Source: a virus
Length of the DNA: 41,373 nucleotides
IMG/VR virus record: IMGVR_UViG_3300035034_000366
Span: 1 to 41,373 of that record
Direction: 5' to 3' (one strand)
Shown: one piece after another, positions 14,485 to 24,426 of the stretch
Numbering within the stretch: the first letter of the stretch is position 1
Layout of the letters: the number at the start of each line of letters is the position of its first letter
Notes under the pieces: generated by a model
The model's database searches: none
Seen by the model: only the letters and a program-made list of their open reading frames with translations
What the model was told of the DNA's origin: nothing
Translations under genes and position numbers: made by a program

Positions 14485-15728
14485 ACGGAAAGCAGCAGTG
14501 CTGCCAGTCTGCCGGTTTCGCTCGCGATGTTGTAATTGCTACCTACAATTAATACGCTACGGAGCGACTTAGTGTAAAGTGCGGCTTTTATTTGAAAAGA
14601 ATCAGCGCCGGGGGCGAGTGCGGGAAAATCGCCCGCCTCTAGTCCGTAAGGTAAACCATTAGCAGCCACCCCCAGCTTAACAACGGTTCCGGCGACTTGC
14701 GCGAAAACGGACCCCTGATCGCCGGTTCGGTACGCGGCTGTTAGAGATATTGCGCTGCCGGGGTTGCCGAGCCTCGATCTGCGCTCACGAAAACCGGAAA
14801 CAGCCACAGCTTCGGTACTGACTGTCAGTGTTGTACCATCAAAATCATATTTATGAAACGTATTCGACGAATCGTTGGCCCCGCCAGAAGACGCTACGTA
14901 AAACAACCCGTCAGCGCCGTCGTAACCTACACTATAGTTTGTGTTTTGCGTGGGTAGGAGCCTAACGCTTAAGTGCGTTATACTAACGGTGTCCGTAGCC
15001 AAATCAAACTCAATTTTAGCCGCAACTTGGCCTCGATCTGCGGTGGTGGACGTTTTATTGTGAATTACGCAGAGCAGTGTATCGCTGCCGGAAACCTTGT
15101 GTAGTAGCGGCGACGAGCTCGCGGCTTGAAAGCCAACGTAGCTTGTTATGTTGTATGTGCTTGACGTCGCACGGATAACCATGCTGCTCCCTGACAACTC
15201 AATAATGTACGCAGTACACGCGCCTGAGCTGTTATGGTTGAAAAGAACATAAACCCCTGACGACACTTTATACATTACGCTACCGTTGCGCACCGCGCCA
15301 GTGCCGGTAAAGCCCATGGAAGCGTTCACGTACTCCGTGGCCACGCCAGTGGTGTCGTCGATGATGACTATTGCCAACTCGTCGTTGTACCCAACCACAA
15401 ATTCGTTAGTCGTACCTACTATACGGCTTCTGTGCGACGTACTGCTGGTATTCAGGAAGCCTCCTAAATCTAAGTTGTGTGCCGCCAATACAGGCGTAGC
15501 CCCACTCCATTTAATGGTTAGGTACCCAATAGGGTCGGCGGCATAACTACTTACGAAGGAAAACCACAAATCATCGGCTAGCGCAAAACTGTCGTAAAAG
15601 TTGTAAGGACAGTCAGCCGAGCCGTCGGGTATAAGCTCAAACAGTGTGTCAGTAACCGGGCCTGCCGCCCACGCTTCAACAGGAAACGATACGCCCCCTG
15701 CCGGTGTCAGATCAAATAGCATACCCAT
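14481..15728 (-). CDS. Probable receptor-binding/tail-fibre protein, beta-rich
   Basis: A 415-residue, Ser/Thr/Gly/Ala-rich, almost entirely beta-strand protein with recurring short blades (for example GYLTIKWSGATPVLAAHNLDL, NEFVVGYNDELAIVIIDDTT, NTFHKYDFDGTTLTV). The repeat of hydrophobic strand, turn, strand suggests a beta-propeller or fibre-tip fold. Its position, after a trimeric-fibre-like gene and before a DUF4376 protein at the end of the tail module, argues for host recognition. No conserved family is recognised. Base composition here is noticeably less GC-rich than in the head genes, typical of rapidly exchanged fibre genes. The start overlaps the previous stop as TAATG. Confidence 0.6.
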   Translation of the reverse strand: MGMLFDLTPAGGVSFPVEAWAAGPVTDTLFELIPDGSADCPYNFYDSFALADDLWFSFVSSYAADPIGYLTIKWSGATPVLAAHNLDLGGFLNTSSTSHRSRIVGTTNEFVVGYNDELAIVIIDDTTGVATEYVNASMGFTGTGAVRNGSVMYKVSSGVYVLFNHNSSGACTAYIIELSGSSMVIRATSSTYNITSYVGFQAASSSPLLHKVSGSDTLLCVIHNKTSTTADRGQVAAKIEFDLATDTVSITHLSVRLLPTQNTNYSVGYDGADGLFYVASSGGANDSSNTFHKYDFDGTTLTVSTEAVAVSGFRERRSRLGNPGSAISLTAAYRTGDQGSVFAQVAGTVVKLGVAANGLPYGLEAGDFPALAPGADSFQIKAALYTKSLRSVLIVGSNYNIASETGRLAALLLSV

Positions 15729-16939
15729 TAGATGTTATATCCCATATGTGCGTCGAGCCAGATTTCTAGGTTCTCTGCGGCGCTACCGTTGGCGCGTGTT
15801 AGCGTTAATTTGTCGCCGCGAGCGAAGTCAATATAGGCGTTGCCGCCGTCCAGCACTTCGGTTTCAGTCGGTGTCGTTGTGGCCGCTACCGTCGTCAGCC
15901 CGCCGATAGCGACGCCGTTCTTCAACAGAGTTACGTCGATAGTTCCCGCACCTAGTAGCGCGTCGATAGCGTACAGTCGGGTCGCTTCGCGGAAGGTGAC
16001 GACATGCACATCGGCCTCGTTCGGGACGGTGCCCCGGACCACGATAGAATCACTGTAGGCACGCAGCCCGACTTTCTTTTGATCGAAGATGACCGGCGTG
16101 TTGCCGAGCACCGCAAATCCCCATTTTCCCGCGCCTATGCGGTACATACCGGAGTTGCTTTCGCTAAGGAACTGCGCGGCGCAACTGGTTGCGTTGTTGT
16201 TTTCCAGATAGAGCTTAGTGAACAGCCCCGGCGCACGCCCGCCTGAGCCGATGGTCGTATTGCCGATGATTCCGCCAGTGATTGTCACATTGTCTGCGGC
16301 CTGCGTTGCCATTGAGCCAAGCTCGTCAATGGTCATGGTCGTCTTGACCCACTCAGCTTCGGTAGGCGCGGCGTTTAGGCAACGGAAGACCTCGCTAGTA
16401 GCGGTGTTTATCCAGATCGAGTTGACAGCAAATTCTGTACCGATACCTGCCGTATCTACCGAGTCGTTGTCGGGCGTCGGGTCAGTTGTGGCATCGTTTT
16501 TCTTCGGTGCGAGCGAGTCGGCTATCGTGTTGATGTCTGTGATATTATCCGCGACAATCGTGATGTTCGTGTTGTTCGCGCCAACCAGGGTTACGGTGGC
16601 CGAGATACCGGCAACGGTTACGATGTCGTCGGATATATCAGCTACAGTCGTGACTTCTGCCGTGTTGACGGCTGCGAGACTGGCAGCAGCGTCGTCTGCG
16701 CTCGTCTGTGCGTTGGTGGCCGAGGTGGCAGCAGCCGTCGCCATGTCCGCGACAGCGGGCGCGACGGTCGATATATCGTTGGTGGTGCGCTTCCAGTTAC
16801 CTTCAAATCCGGTATCCGGGTTGGCGCGGTAGCCGATACCGCCGAGGCCGTACGGATTGGTCGACGCGTCGTAGTTGTCGCCGTTATACTCAGCAAGCCG
16901 TGTGAGGGCTGTCAGTACGTCCGAAGTGTATGTGACCAT
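15728..16939 (-). CDS. Tail fibre protein with coiled-coil shaft
   Basis: A 403-residue fibre. Residues 1-50 look like a tail-attachment domain. Residues 60-150 form an alanine-rich then V/I-T/N-rich heptad region (AATSATNAQTSADDAAASLA, VVADI-like repeats), the trimeric shaft seen in many phage fibres. The middle contains FAVNSIWINTATSEVFRCLN, a common fibre motif for a small beta domain. The C-terminal 180 residues are beta-rich, ending in LEIWLDAHMGYNI. It would trimerise and either bind receptor itself or carry the next gene's product. Start and stop overlap both neighbours in TAATG fashion. Confidence 0.7.
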   Translation of the reverse strand: MVTYTSDVLTALTRLAEYNGDNYDASTNPYGLGGIGYRANPDTGFEGNWKRTTNDISTVAPAVADMATAAATSATNAQTSADDAAASLAAVNTAEVTTVADISDDIVTVAGISATVTLVGANNTNITIVADNITDINTIADSLAPKKNDATTDPTPDNDSVDTAGIGTEFAVNSIWINTATSEVFRCLNAAPTEAEWVKTTMTIDELGSMATQAADNVTITGGIIGNTTIGSGGRAPGLFTKLYLENNNATSCAAQFLSESNSGMYRIGAGKWGFAVLGNTPVIFDQKKVGLRAYSDSIVVRGTVPNEADVHVVTFREATRLYAIDALLGAGTIDVTLLKNGVAIGGLTTVAATTTPTETEVLDGGNAYIDFARGDKLTLTRANGSAAENLEIWLDAHMGYNI

Positions 16940-17811
16940 TAGAGTAACCGCTTAAAGTTGAAAGGCACCGTATCACGCCGCCAATGTGCGTAGGTATTTA
17001 ACGATATATCTGCATTTTTAGCAAGGAAAGAGTGCCGCAGTGCGTTAAGCTTATCGGTTGGGTCCGGGGACCACCAGAACGGCGTATGTTTGTCCGTACG
17101 TCGCGTGAACTCGTAGAAGATTCCGAGAGCATCTTCGCGGGATATGGGACCGGAGTTGCCTACAAACCGGTCATCCGGCACGTTGGCCTGCGCGTATTCA
17201 GTACCGCCGCCTGCCTGCACCACTTTTGTCCGCGACGCAGTACCGTATTGTGCGCCGTACTGGAAGTTCAGCGGCAGGTAGACGCCTTGGGCGATCTCGC
17301 AAATACCGCATTGAACATAACCATCCGGGTTGAACTCGTCGTCAATCTCGACCTCAATCGCAATACCGACCGGGTCGTTATCCAGATAGAAGCCTTTCTC
17401 GATGTGTCGATTCTCGGTGTCAAGCTCTGTCGCGATGCGGTCCCACGCGTTGCCTGAGTCCCACGAGGCAGACGGGTTGTTCAGATCGTAAACCGCGTCC
17501 CACCACGCCAGCCAGCCGGTAGTGTGACCCAGGTCGGTTCGAGCGCTATCGCGGTATATATTAATCTTCACACGAGCATTCGGCTTCGAGAAATTGGCGT
17601 TCGCCAGCCCGACCACACTGATAGGCCGCTGCGCGTCAAGCGTCGCATAAAACTTGGTGTTGACGGGTGTCAGATCGGCACTACGCCATACCCGCGACAA
17701 GTCGTTATCCTTCAGATTGGTAGGCGAGTAACCGGCGGCGCTCGCGCCGTCAGCCGCGAAGGTCGCACGACTGCGCCAACTCTTATCACCTATGAAACCT
17801 TTGTCTTCCAT
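16939..17811 (-). CDS. Tail-tip/baseplate structural protein
   Basis: A 290-residue beta-rich protein with a jelly-roll-like pattern (RPISVVGLANANFSKPNARV, GIAIEVEIDDEFNPDGYVQC, CGICEIAQGVYLPLNFQYG) and a C-terminal domain ending RRDTVPFNFKRLL. The order tape measure, 532-residue tail protein, this protein, fibres places it in the tail tip. It may correspond to an intermediate minor tail protein of siphophages, but no family is recognised. One base overlaps each neighbour, so it is translationally coupled. Confidence 0.55.
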   Translation of the reverse strand: MEDKGFIGDKSWRSRATFAADGASAAGYSPTNLKDNDLSRVWRSADLTPVNTKFYATLDAQRPISVVGLANANFSKPNARVKINIYRDSARTDLGHTTGWLAWWDAVYDLNNPSASWDSGNAWDRIATELDTENRHIEKGFYLDNDPVGIAIEVEIDDEFNPDGYVQCGICEIAQGVYLPLNFQYGAQYGTASRTKVVQAGGGTEYAQANVPDDRFVGNSGPISREDALGIFYEFTRRTDKHTPFWWSPDPTDKLNALRHSFLAKNADISLNTYAHWRRDTVPFNFKRLL

Positions 17812-19409
17812 TAACCAACCCCTAAGACTTGCAACGCGATACTGCCTGCTCTAACATCGCTTTTAGTGTACGTGACAAAACATTGATAGCCGGTCGTCAT
17901 GTTAAAGCGCCGATGATATACGTCAACTAGGACGCCGGGGCGAAACTTACTGACAGTAGCGGGCGTTGCTTGAATGTCAATGTCGTATCGCCGGACCTTT
18001 CGATTTACGATGCTCGCAAGAGCGCCCCGGATAGCTTCGGCATCGACTCGTGAATGAACCAGCGTGTCGAATGTGATTTCGTCGGCGTTCGCGTATTGCA
18101 GTGCAATACCGGCATCCGTCACGGCGTCGGTGACACGCCACTCGGTAGAATACTTCTTCTTTTCTTCGTCGGTCAGTCCGGTCGCAAGTGCGCTGACGTC
18201 TTGATAGCCCCAACGCCGTCCGAAGCGCACGCGCACTGTCTTCGTCGGTACGCCTTTACCGTCCGTAATCGGTACAGGGCGCATTGAGACGATGTTCACG
18301 TCGTTGTCCCCGGCATAGATGCCTACACTGAACTCCTTCAGGCTCGCGACCGCTGACCCGACAGCTGTAGGCACAAAGCCAAACCGGTACACGCCGAGCT
18401 GGTCAGGCACGCACCACGCGAGAACCGACCGCAGGAACGCATTGCACACGTCGCGGGCTGTCTCGTCCTGTGTCGTATAACCGACCACAAAAGGGCGTTC
18501 GGCGTCGAGCGCTTCCAGCTCTGTTATGTTGATTGTGGACACCGTTTCGCCGATGTCTTCCAGTATGGTACGTACAATAGCCCCGGCATAGTTTGCGGCA
18601 TCTGTGGCACCAATCGTAACGTCGAGCCGGACGGCCCCGTCAATCGAATTGGAGCCGCCAAACTTGATAAGGCTCTCGGCCAGACAGGTCGCGTAGACGC
18701 CGCTGGTCAGGCTGGCAGCTACCAAGCTGGCTGCGTCTGCGTAATCAGGCGTAGTATGCGGCACCCATGTTGCAGCGCCCCGGACCCGGACAGCTCGAAG
18801 CGCGTGAGTCGCCACCCGCGAACCGGTCCTATCGAAGTTCCAGCCGTAAATGCGCTGTGAGCCGTTTAGGAGCGTCGGGACGAGATCATCCATCACGCCC
18901 CATGTCCGTTGCTTGCGCTGGCCTCCTATGTCGTCCTGTGTGCCTTCCAGCCCGGTCGCACCGTCGTTGGTCCCGGCATAGAGTCCGTCGCTGACGGGAA
19001 GGTCCAGATTCTTTGTCTTATCCTGCCAGCCGATTTCGCCCGTCTCGACGCCTATCAGCGCGTTGCTGGCGATGCCTGTGGCGATCACCTCGAAGTCTTC
19101 GTAAGCATCATTCTCGTCGCCGAGAAGCAGCTTGGCGGGCTGACCGAAACCAGCCTCGTCGAGCCAGTCCCACGCCCCGTCAATCGCGGCAAAAGATACA
19201 ATGCCGGGGTCAATCCGGCCTAGACCGAAAGCTAGGCGTTCTGGATAGATGCTGCGTGTGAAGACAGCCCCGATCTCGTTGTCCATGACGACCGGCGCAT
19301 AGTACCCCGGCGCACTTGGATGATTGTAGCCCGGACCATAAGACATACGCACCGGCTCAGATGTCGCAGCGTCCGTCTTGGCGGTTGTTTCGTACAAGTA
19401 AACGTCCAT
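17811..19409 (-). CDS. Tail-tip hub/minor tail protein
   Basis: A 532-residue protein downstream of the tape measure. The N-terminus (MDVYLYETTAK) is followed by beta domains: FGLGRIDPGIVSFAAIDG, AKLLLGDENDAYEDFEVIATG, and a repeated ring-type architecture through the middle, with VTYTKSDVRAGSIALQVLGVG at the end. Position and size suit a distal-tail or hub component that opens at the membrane. The start is taken as the ATG at 19409, which shares its A with the tape-measure TAA. The longer frame (GTG at 19418) would overlap needlessly. No catalytic motif is visible. Confidence 0.6.
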   Translation of the reverse strand: MDVYLYETTAKTDAATSEPVRMSYGPGYNHPSAPGYYAPVVMDNEIGAVFTRSIYPERLAFGLGRIDPGIVSFAAIDGAWDWLDEAGFGQPAKLLLGDENDAYEDFEVIATGIASNALIGVETGEIGWQDKTKNLDLPVSDGLYAGTNDGATGLEGTQDDIGGQRKQRTWGVMDDLVPTLLNGSQRIYGWNFDRTGSRVATHALRAVRVRGAATWVPHTTPDYADAASLVAASLTSGVYATCLAESLIKFGGSNSIDGAVRLDVTIGATDAANYAGAIVRTILEDIGETVSTINITELEALDAERPFVVGYTTQDETARDVCNAFLRSVLAWCVPDQLGVYRFGFVPTAVGSAVASLKEFSVGIYAGDNDVNIVSMRPVPITDGKGVPTKTVRVRFGRRWGYQDVSALATGLTDEEKKKYSTEWRVTDAVTDAGIALQYANADEITFDTLVHSRVDAEAIRGALASIVNRKVRRYDIDIQATPATVSKFRPGVLVDVYHRRFNMTTGYQCFVTYTKSDVRAGSIALQVLGVG

Positions 19410-22400
19410 TAGCCCCACCGCTCTAGCGCCATGTCGCGAGACACCGCCTCGCTGGCATTAACCGCCCGTTGTTGCAGTGCGATAAGCTGGTCGCCCATCG
19501 CTGCCGTGACGCGAGTCAGGCCGACGATTTTGTCGCTAATATCATCCAACTTCTCGTTCGAGATTTGCGACGGGAGCTGGCCGGTCTGGTTCATGTAGTT
19601 TAGGTTCGCGTCGCCGATGCTGCGAGCACTGGACGGCTGGAAGACGAACTCTTTGTCGGACAGGAAGGCGAGGTTGTTGTCGTTACCCGGACGACCGCGC
19701 ACCCAACCACCACCCGCGTAGCCAGCCAGACCAGCCGAGCGCAGAATGTCCATGAGCTGCGATGATGCCGCGCCGTTGTCTGCGAGGAACTTGGATGCCC
19801 GTTCGTCGCCGAAGGTGCCAGTGAAACCGACCGAGCGAATCAAAGCCATAGCCTCGGTATCCGTCATGGCACCGGCAGAGATTGCGCGGCGCATGATGTT
19901 GTTCGGATTGGACGCGCTGAAGCTGCCCGGACTGAAACTACCAGTCACGTAGTCGGCCTTGGTCTCAGCCAGACCATTTTCGAGCATCTTCTGTAGCAGC
20001 TCGACCTGCGTAGCGGCAGACTCGGCGATCTCCATTTGCAGTTCCATCTGGCGCTGCGCGACGGTTCGCGTCTCGGTCGCCAAGTCAAGCGCTATTTTCT
20101 GGTCCTGAGCATAGCGCAGACCACCGGCAGTCACTTCCTCGGAAAGCTTCAGGAACTCCGGCAACACCTGCGCCAGTTCGCGCTGAGCTTCGCTGTCGCC
20201 GAGCTTAGCCTTCAGGCCGAGATTGGTGACATAGTCGCGCAGATTGTTCAGGTTATCGACCGGCGCGTCCTGCGTGAACTTGCCGTACTTCATCTCGTAA
20301 ATGAGCGTGTCAAATGTGCCTACAATAGATTCGTACTGACGAGCCAGTTGGGTCGCTGTCTTCAGGCGGTCATTCTCGGCCTTCAAGGCTTCCTGCTGCG
20401 CGATGTTGTTCTCAGCCAGTAGCATTTGCAGCTCGGTCTGGTAGCGCAGTTCTACGAGCTTCGTATCACCGCCTACGATAGCCGCGTCTTTGAGCGCCTG
20501 TTCACGCCACTGGTCGAGCGCGGCATAGGCTTCAAAGCCCGGAGCCATTTTGCTAAAGATGCCGGTACGCATGGAGGCGTCGAAACCTTTACGCAGGTCG
20601 TCGAACGCCTTCTCGCGCATTTCGGCAAGCTTCTGTTCACTCAGACCAAGGCGCTTGACAATCGGGATAGCATCATCGAACGACTCAGTCAGCGCGTTGA
20701 ACGCTTTCTCGATCTCGCTGACAACCTCGACCTTCTTGCCCATGTTCTCAAATGCGTAGGCAAAGCTCAAATCGCTGAGCGCCTTTTCGAGCGCGTCTTC
20801 GCCCGCGCCCCAGTCGATATTGGACATGGCGGTCTTCATGGACTCACTCAGGTTTTCACCGGCCATGGCAGCGAAGTCGTCGGTGATCGCTTTGACGACT
20901 TCGTTGGCCGACGAGAAGGTCTTACGCTTCAGCTCGCCGCTCTCGTCGAAGTCGAACGCGCCGTCCTTGCTCATAGCGTAGCCGAGGCCGTCGCGCTTGC
21001 CGACTGCGATGTTTAGTTCTTCGCCTTTAGCGCCAAGCATGTTCGCGATACCTGACGTGATGGTCGTCAGCGACGTCACAGCGTCGTAGTTCTCTTGGCT
21101 GAACTTCTTACCCTTCAGGCCGTCGCGATACATGATCTCGCCCGATGCGATGTCGACGGTGCCGGTCTGTAGTTTGCTTGACGGCTTCTTGTTGAACAGC
21201 GAGCCGAGGCCGCCACCGAGGAAGGAGCCGAGCAGTGCCAGCGCGGCAGTAATCGGGTTAGTCATGGCGAGGCCAAGACCGGCACCCGCGAGAAGACCGC
21301 CGCCGACACCCCCGGCCATAGAGCCGAATGTCGTACCCATGCCCTGACCGAAGACCTGACCCGCGCCCCAACTACCGAGCGCACCAGCCGCCATATTGAG
21401 CGGATTGATCGCGCCGGACAGGCCGTTATTGACGCCAGTTCCGAGCGGAGCCGGACCCATCTGCGGCAGTACCGGACCATAAGCGCCGACGCCGGTCGGC
21501 AGCAGCGGACCTTGGATTGGAGCTACGGAACCGATACCCATTGACATACCGATGTCGTCGATAAAGCTGCCGACCCCGGACGCTGCGCTGAACAGAGGCT
21601 TGGTCGCGCCGGACAGCAGGCTTTTCACGCTGCCGATGTTGGACAGGCTGTCGAGGCTGAAGCCGCCCGACCCACCGCCACCGAGCTGTCCGGTCACGGC
21701 CTGAATAGCTTGGTCGCCGACACCCGTCGTCCGACCTACCGACTGCACAATCGGAATAATGATCGGGTTCGCCAAAGCGAGTACAGCCATGCGGGCCAGC
21801 ATGTCCTTAAACAGATCTTTGACTGACCCGATAACGTCGGACAGCCCGCCCTTGCCGTCTAGGATATTGCGGAAGGCCGTGTAGAACGAGTCGGTGATAC
21901 CTTCTGCCGTTTCCTCAAAGATCTCGGCCATAGGGTTGACGCCTTCGCGCAACTGCTCGATCTTCTTGTTCAAGACTACGAGGTCAGCGCTCGTCTTCGC
22001 GTACGGGCGATACTTCTCTAGCTCGGCAATCTCGCGATTGACCTTCTGTATTGGAAGTAGTGTGTCTTCGCTCAGCTCTTTGAACTTCTCGGCAGCGACG
22101 GCCTGTAGTTCAAGCTGCTTGACATTTTCGATCTGCTGGCGTTGCGCTTTGTTCAGCTTACCGTATTCGGCTTCCAGCTCTTTGACACGCGTGGTCACGG
22201 CGAAGGTGGCGCGCTCTAGCTCATTCATACCTACAGAAGCCTTGCGGGCCGCTGCGTCGCGTTCCATCCCGTTAAGAATGTCCTGTAGCTTCTTGGCGCG
22301 AGCAAGCTGCTCTTTAGTTGGCGGTAGGGCTTTGACGTTCTTCAGTACAGCGTTGGCGAACTTCTCGATGTAGTCCGTCGAGTACGTCTCTTGCATCGTA

Positions 22401-23659
22401 GTTTTGAGCGCGGCCAGTAGCTCGCCCGACTCGGTCAGGTCTTGCTTGTACGTGCTGAGGTCGATCAACTTGATCGGCTCTTGTCCGGCCAGACTCCGCA
22501 GCTCGTTCACTGTCGAGAGCAGCCCGTTAATGGAGTCCTCGCCGAACTGTATGATGTCGTTATACAACATCTTAAATATGTTTGACAGATGCGTACCGAC
22601 CTCTTTAGCGATCTCGACGATAGCTTTGGCCACGAATACTTGGGTCGCGATAAAGAAGTTCAGCATCCCTTTGAACGTCTTGTATAGATGCGCCCCTACA
22701 GCCGATATGTCGTCCTGCGTTATACCGATTGCCTCGCCTATGCCCGACAGCGCGTTGCCGAGTTCCTGCTTAACAGTCCGCCACGTGGCCGACGCAATCT
22801 GTCCGAAGGTGTAAGTCGTCTTACCCGCACTATTGATCTCGTGCTGTAATAGGGCGACACCCCCGGCCAGCGCGGCCATAGAGGCCAGCAACGGCGCGAA
22901 TGGTTTGGCGAAGACAACAAGCGCTTTCGCGGTCCCCTTCAGCATCCCCATAACGCCTGTTCCGGGTCCGAACACGGTCGCAATCTGCGACCCCTGCTGC
23001 AAGAAGACCGTCATCGGCTTCTGCCCGGAGGCGAGAGACACACCAATATCGTTGATCTGGTAAATAAGGTTCTGCGTGGCCTGAGTCTGCTGACGCGCCG
23101 ACCGGGACGCGGCCTGCCCTAAATTATTGGCCCTATTTTGACGGTTGTTGACGGTATTCTGTGCCGCCGCCTGCTTGGCCTGAGCCGAGGCGAGGCGAGT
23201 CGCAGCTAATTCTTGGTCGATAGCCGCCTTTTTGACGCGCTGAGCGGCCTGTTCTTGACCCGCGCTGGTCCGAGCTGCCTGAGCGGCAAGTCGCTCCTGT
23301 GCGAGCGCCGCTTTGGCGCTGGACGCGGCATGGGCGTCGAGGGCTTTCTTTGTCCGGGCAGTCTCGGTCGCCTGCCGCTGCTGATTGAGCGCGACCTTGG
23401 CAGCAGACTCGGCCTGCTTCATGTTAGCAAGCTGCGACCGGGCCGTCGCATTGGTCGCCTGCGTTTGGGCGCGGACAAGACGCGACTGTGCCGCAGTCAG
23501 TTTATCGACCGCAGCAGTGTTGACAGTGCTCAGCGACTTACGCAGGGCTTCTACGTTCGTGTGGGCAGTCCGGGCAGACTTGGCGATGTCGTTTAAGCGC
23601 CGCGAGACGTTCGGCGAGACTTTATCGTTAATCTCAATATCAATGCGTTCTTCGGTCAC
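19409..23659 (-). CDS. Tape measure protein
   Basis: At 1,416 residues the largest protein in the window. The first 230 residues are Ala/Gln/Lys-rich coiled coil with repeated AQ/RA blocks. Residues near 235-300 are hydrophobic (FAKPFAPLLASMAALAGGVA). A long helical middle follows, then a glycine-rich membrane-active stretch around 690-830 (GAGLGLAMTNPITAALALLG), then more coiled coil. This is the standard organisation of siphovirus tape measures, which set tail length and help DNA cross the membrane. Using about 1.5 angstrom per residue, a tail near 200 nm would be expected (inference). It starts at GTG 23659, overlapping the previous stop as GTGA. Confidence 0.95.
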   Translation of the reverse strand: MTEERIDIEINDKVSPNVSRRLNDIAKSARTAHTNVEALRKSLSTVNTAAVDKLTAAQSRLVRAQTQATNATARSQLANMKQAESAAKVALNQQRQATETARTKKALDAHAASSAKAALAQERLAAQAARTSAGQEQAAQRVKKAAIDQELAATRLASAQAKQAAAQNTVNNRQNRANNLGQAASRSARQQTQATQNLIYQINDIGVSLASGQKPMTVFLQQGSQIATVFGPGTGVMGMLKGTAKALVVFAKPFAPLLASMAALAGGVALLQHEINSAGKTTYTFGQIASATWRTVKQELGNALSGIGEAIGITQDDISAVGAHLYKTFKGMLNFFIATQVFVAKAIVEIAKEVGTHLSNIFKMLYNDIIQFGEDSINGLLSTVNELRSLAGQEPIKLIDLSTYKQDLTESGELLAALKTTMQETYSTDYIEKFANAVLKNVKALPPTKEQLARAKKLQDILNGMERDAAARKASVGMNELERATFAVTTRVKELEAEYGKLNKAQRQQIENVKQLELQAVAAEKFKELSEDTLLPIQKVNREIAELEKYRPYAKTSADLVVLNKKIEQLREGVNPMAEIFEETAEGITDSFYTAFRNILDGKGGLSDVIGSVKDLFKDMLARMAVLALANPIIIPIVQSVGRTTGVGDQAIQAVTGQLGGGGSGGFSLDSLSNIGSVKSLLSGATKPLFSAASGVGSFIDDIGMSMGIGSVAPIQGPLLPTGVGAYGPVLPQMGPAPLGTGVNNGLSGAINPLNMAAGALGSWGAGQVFGQGMGTTFGSMAGGVGGGLLAGAGLGLAMTNPITAALALLGSFLGGGLGSLFNKKPSSKLQTGTVDIASGEIMYRDGLKGKKFSQENYDAVTSLTTITSGIANMLGAKGEELNIAVGKRDGLGYAMSKDGAFDFDESGELKRKTFSSANEVVKAITDDFAAMAGENLSESMKTAMSNIDWGAGEDALEKALSDLSFAYAFENMGKKVEVVSEIEKAFNALTESFDDAIPIVKRLGLSEQKLAEMREKAFDDLRKGFDASMRTGIFSKMAPGFEAYAALDQWREQALKDAAIVGGDTKLVELRYQTELQMLLAENNIAQQEALKAENDRLKTATQLARQYESIVGTFDTLIYEMKYGKFTQDAPVDNLNNLRDYVTNLGLKAKLGDSEAQRELAQVLPEFLKLSEEVTAGGLRYAQDQKIALDLATETRTVAQRQMELQMEIAESAATQVELLQKMLENGLAETKADYVTGSFSPGSFSASNPNNIMRRAISAGAMTDTEAMALIRSVGFTGTFGDERASKFLADNGAASSQLMDILRSAGLAGYAGGGWVRGRPGNDNNLAFLSDKEFVFQPSSARSIGDANLNYMNQTGQLPSQISNEKLDDISDKIVGLTRVTAAMGDQLIALQQRAVNASEAVSRDMALERWG

Positions 23660-24084
23660 TTCCCTCGCGCCTTTCTGGCTTTAATTCTGCCTACAAGTAC
23701 GGCCTGCTCGACGAAGCCTGCCGGAGCTTGGCGTGACGAGCCTCTATTCAGCTCAGTAATATACGGTGCATTGTTGGATATGTAAATCGGTTCGCCGGGG
23801 CTTTTGCCTTTTAGCGCAGACATGCCTGCGGCCATGGCGTCAGACAGGCTTGCGCCACGCGTCGAGCCTTTAGCGCCGGGGTTGTAGGCCGGACGGAACA
23901 GACGGGTAGGCTTACCTATGCTCACCTGCCAGTTGGACATGGCGGTCGAGACGTCAACGGGGGTACTGATTAAGATCTGTTGGAGCACAGCCTTAGCCGT
24001 ATCGACGGCGATTTCGCTGCTGCGCTTCGCCTGCCGCTCAGCCACGCCTTCTAGGCGGTGTGCGAGGTCTAGCAGCGTCCCCAT
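23656..24084 (-). CDS. HK97 gp10-like tail completion/head-tail protein
   Basis: A 142-residue protein with the HK97 gp10 pattern: TPVDVSTAMSNWQVSIG (family TPVDTGxLxxSW), EPIYISNNAPYITELNRGSS (NxAPYAxxxExG) and QAPAGFVEQAV. Such proteins sit at the head-tail interface. Its place here is unusual: between the tail assembly chaperone pair and the tape measure, instead of with the connectors near 26-28 kb. The start at 24084 lies 47 bases inside the chaperone extension frame, with GGGAACAGGCA just upstream. Confidence 0.7.
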   Translation of the reverse strand: MGTLLDLAHRLEGVAERQAKRSSEIAVDTAKAVLQQILISTPVDVSTAMSNWQVSIGKPTRLFRPAYNPGAKGSTRGASLSDAMAAGMSALKGKSPGEPIYISNNAPYITELNRGSSRQAPAGFVEQAVLVGRIKARKARGK

Positions 24085-24400
24085 TGCCTGTTCCCTGTTG
24101 CTGTTTTTGTCTGCCCTGCATATGCTTCATAAACGCATTATCAAGCGCTCTTATATGGTATAGCAAATCTTCATAAAGTTCGCCAGTCATATCATGCGCT
24201 ACCGCGTATGTATGAATTGCGCTCCATGGGATAGGGGAGCAGCCTTGGAAGGCGGGCAGACGCTCACTGTCTAGGTCGTAAAACGCGGCGATGAACAACT
24301 CCCCTCCGGCAAACAGCCTAGGCTTGTTCGCAATCCGGTCTGGAATTGGTTCACCGCTACGTTTGATCTGGCGCAGAATGTTCTTCTCTATCGCGCCCAT
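24038..24400 (-). CDS. Tail assembly chaperone, frameshift-extension part (GT-type)
   Basis: A 120-residue frame with IPWSAIHTYAVAHDM, ELYEDLLYHIRALDNAFMKH, the pattern of the second half of siphophage tail assembly chaperones (IPWxxIxxYA...D..YL). It lies in the -1 frame relative to the upstream 143-residue chaperone. A slippery A AAA AAC heptamer sits right at that gene's stop, and the -1 frame is open from the heptamer through this region, adding LAEVLLYQLE before the ATG at 24400. So it is most likely made as the tail of a fusion, like lambda gpGT. The C-terminus is Gln/Arg/Pro-rich. Independent initiation at 24400 lacks a good binding site. Confidence 0.75.
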   Translation of the reverse strand: MGAIEKNILRQIKRSGEPIPDRIANKPRLFAGGELFIAAFYDLDSERLPAFQGCSPIPWSAIHTYAVAHDMTGELYEDLLYHIRALDNAFMKHMQGRQKQQQGTGNGDAARPRTPPRRRG

Positions 24401-24426
24401 TTCGAGTTGATAGAGAAGAACTTCGG

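Noticed and set aside
14481-16939. Diversity-generating retroelement variable region in the fibre genes
   Set aside because: No reverse transcriptase gene and no template repeat of the fibre 3' ends are present.
19746-23684. Several 60-200-codon plus-strand frames opposite the tape measure gene
   Set aside because: The long low-stop coiled-coil gene produces open antisense frames; none resembles a known protein.
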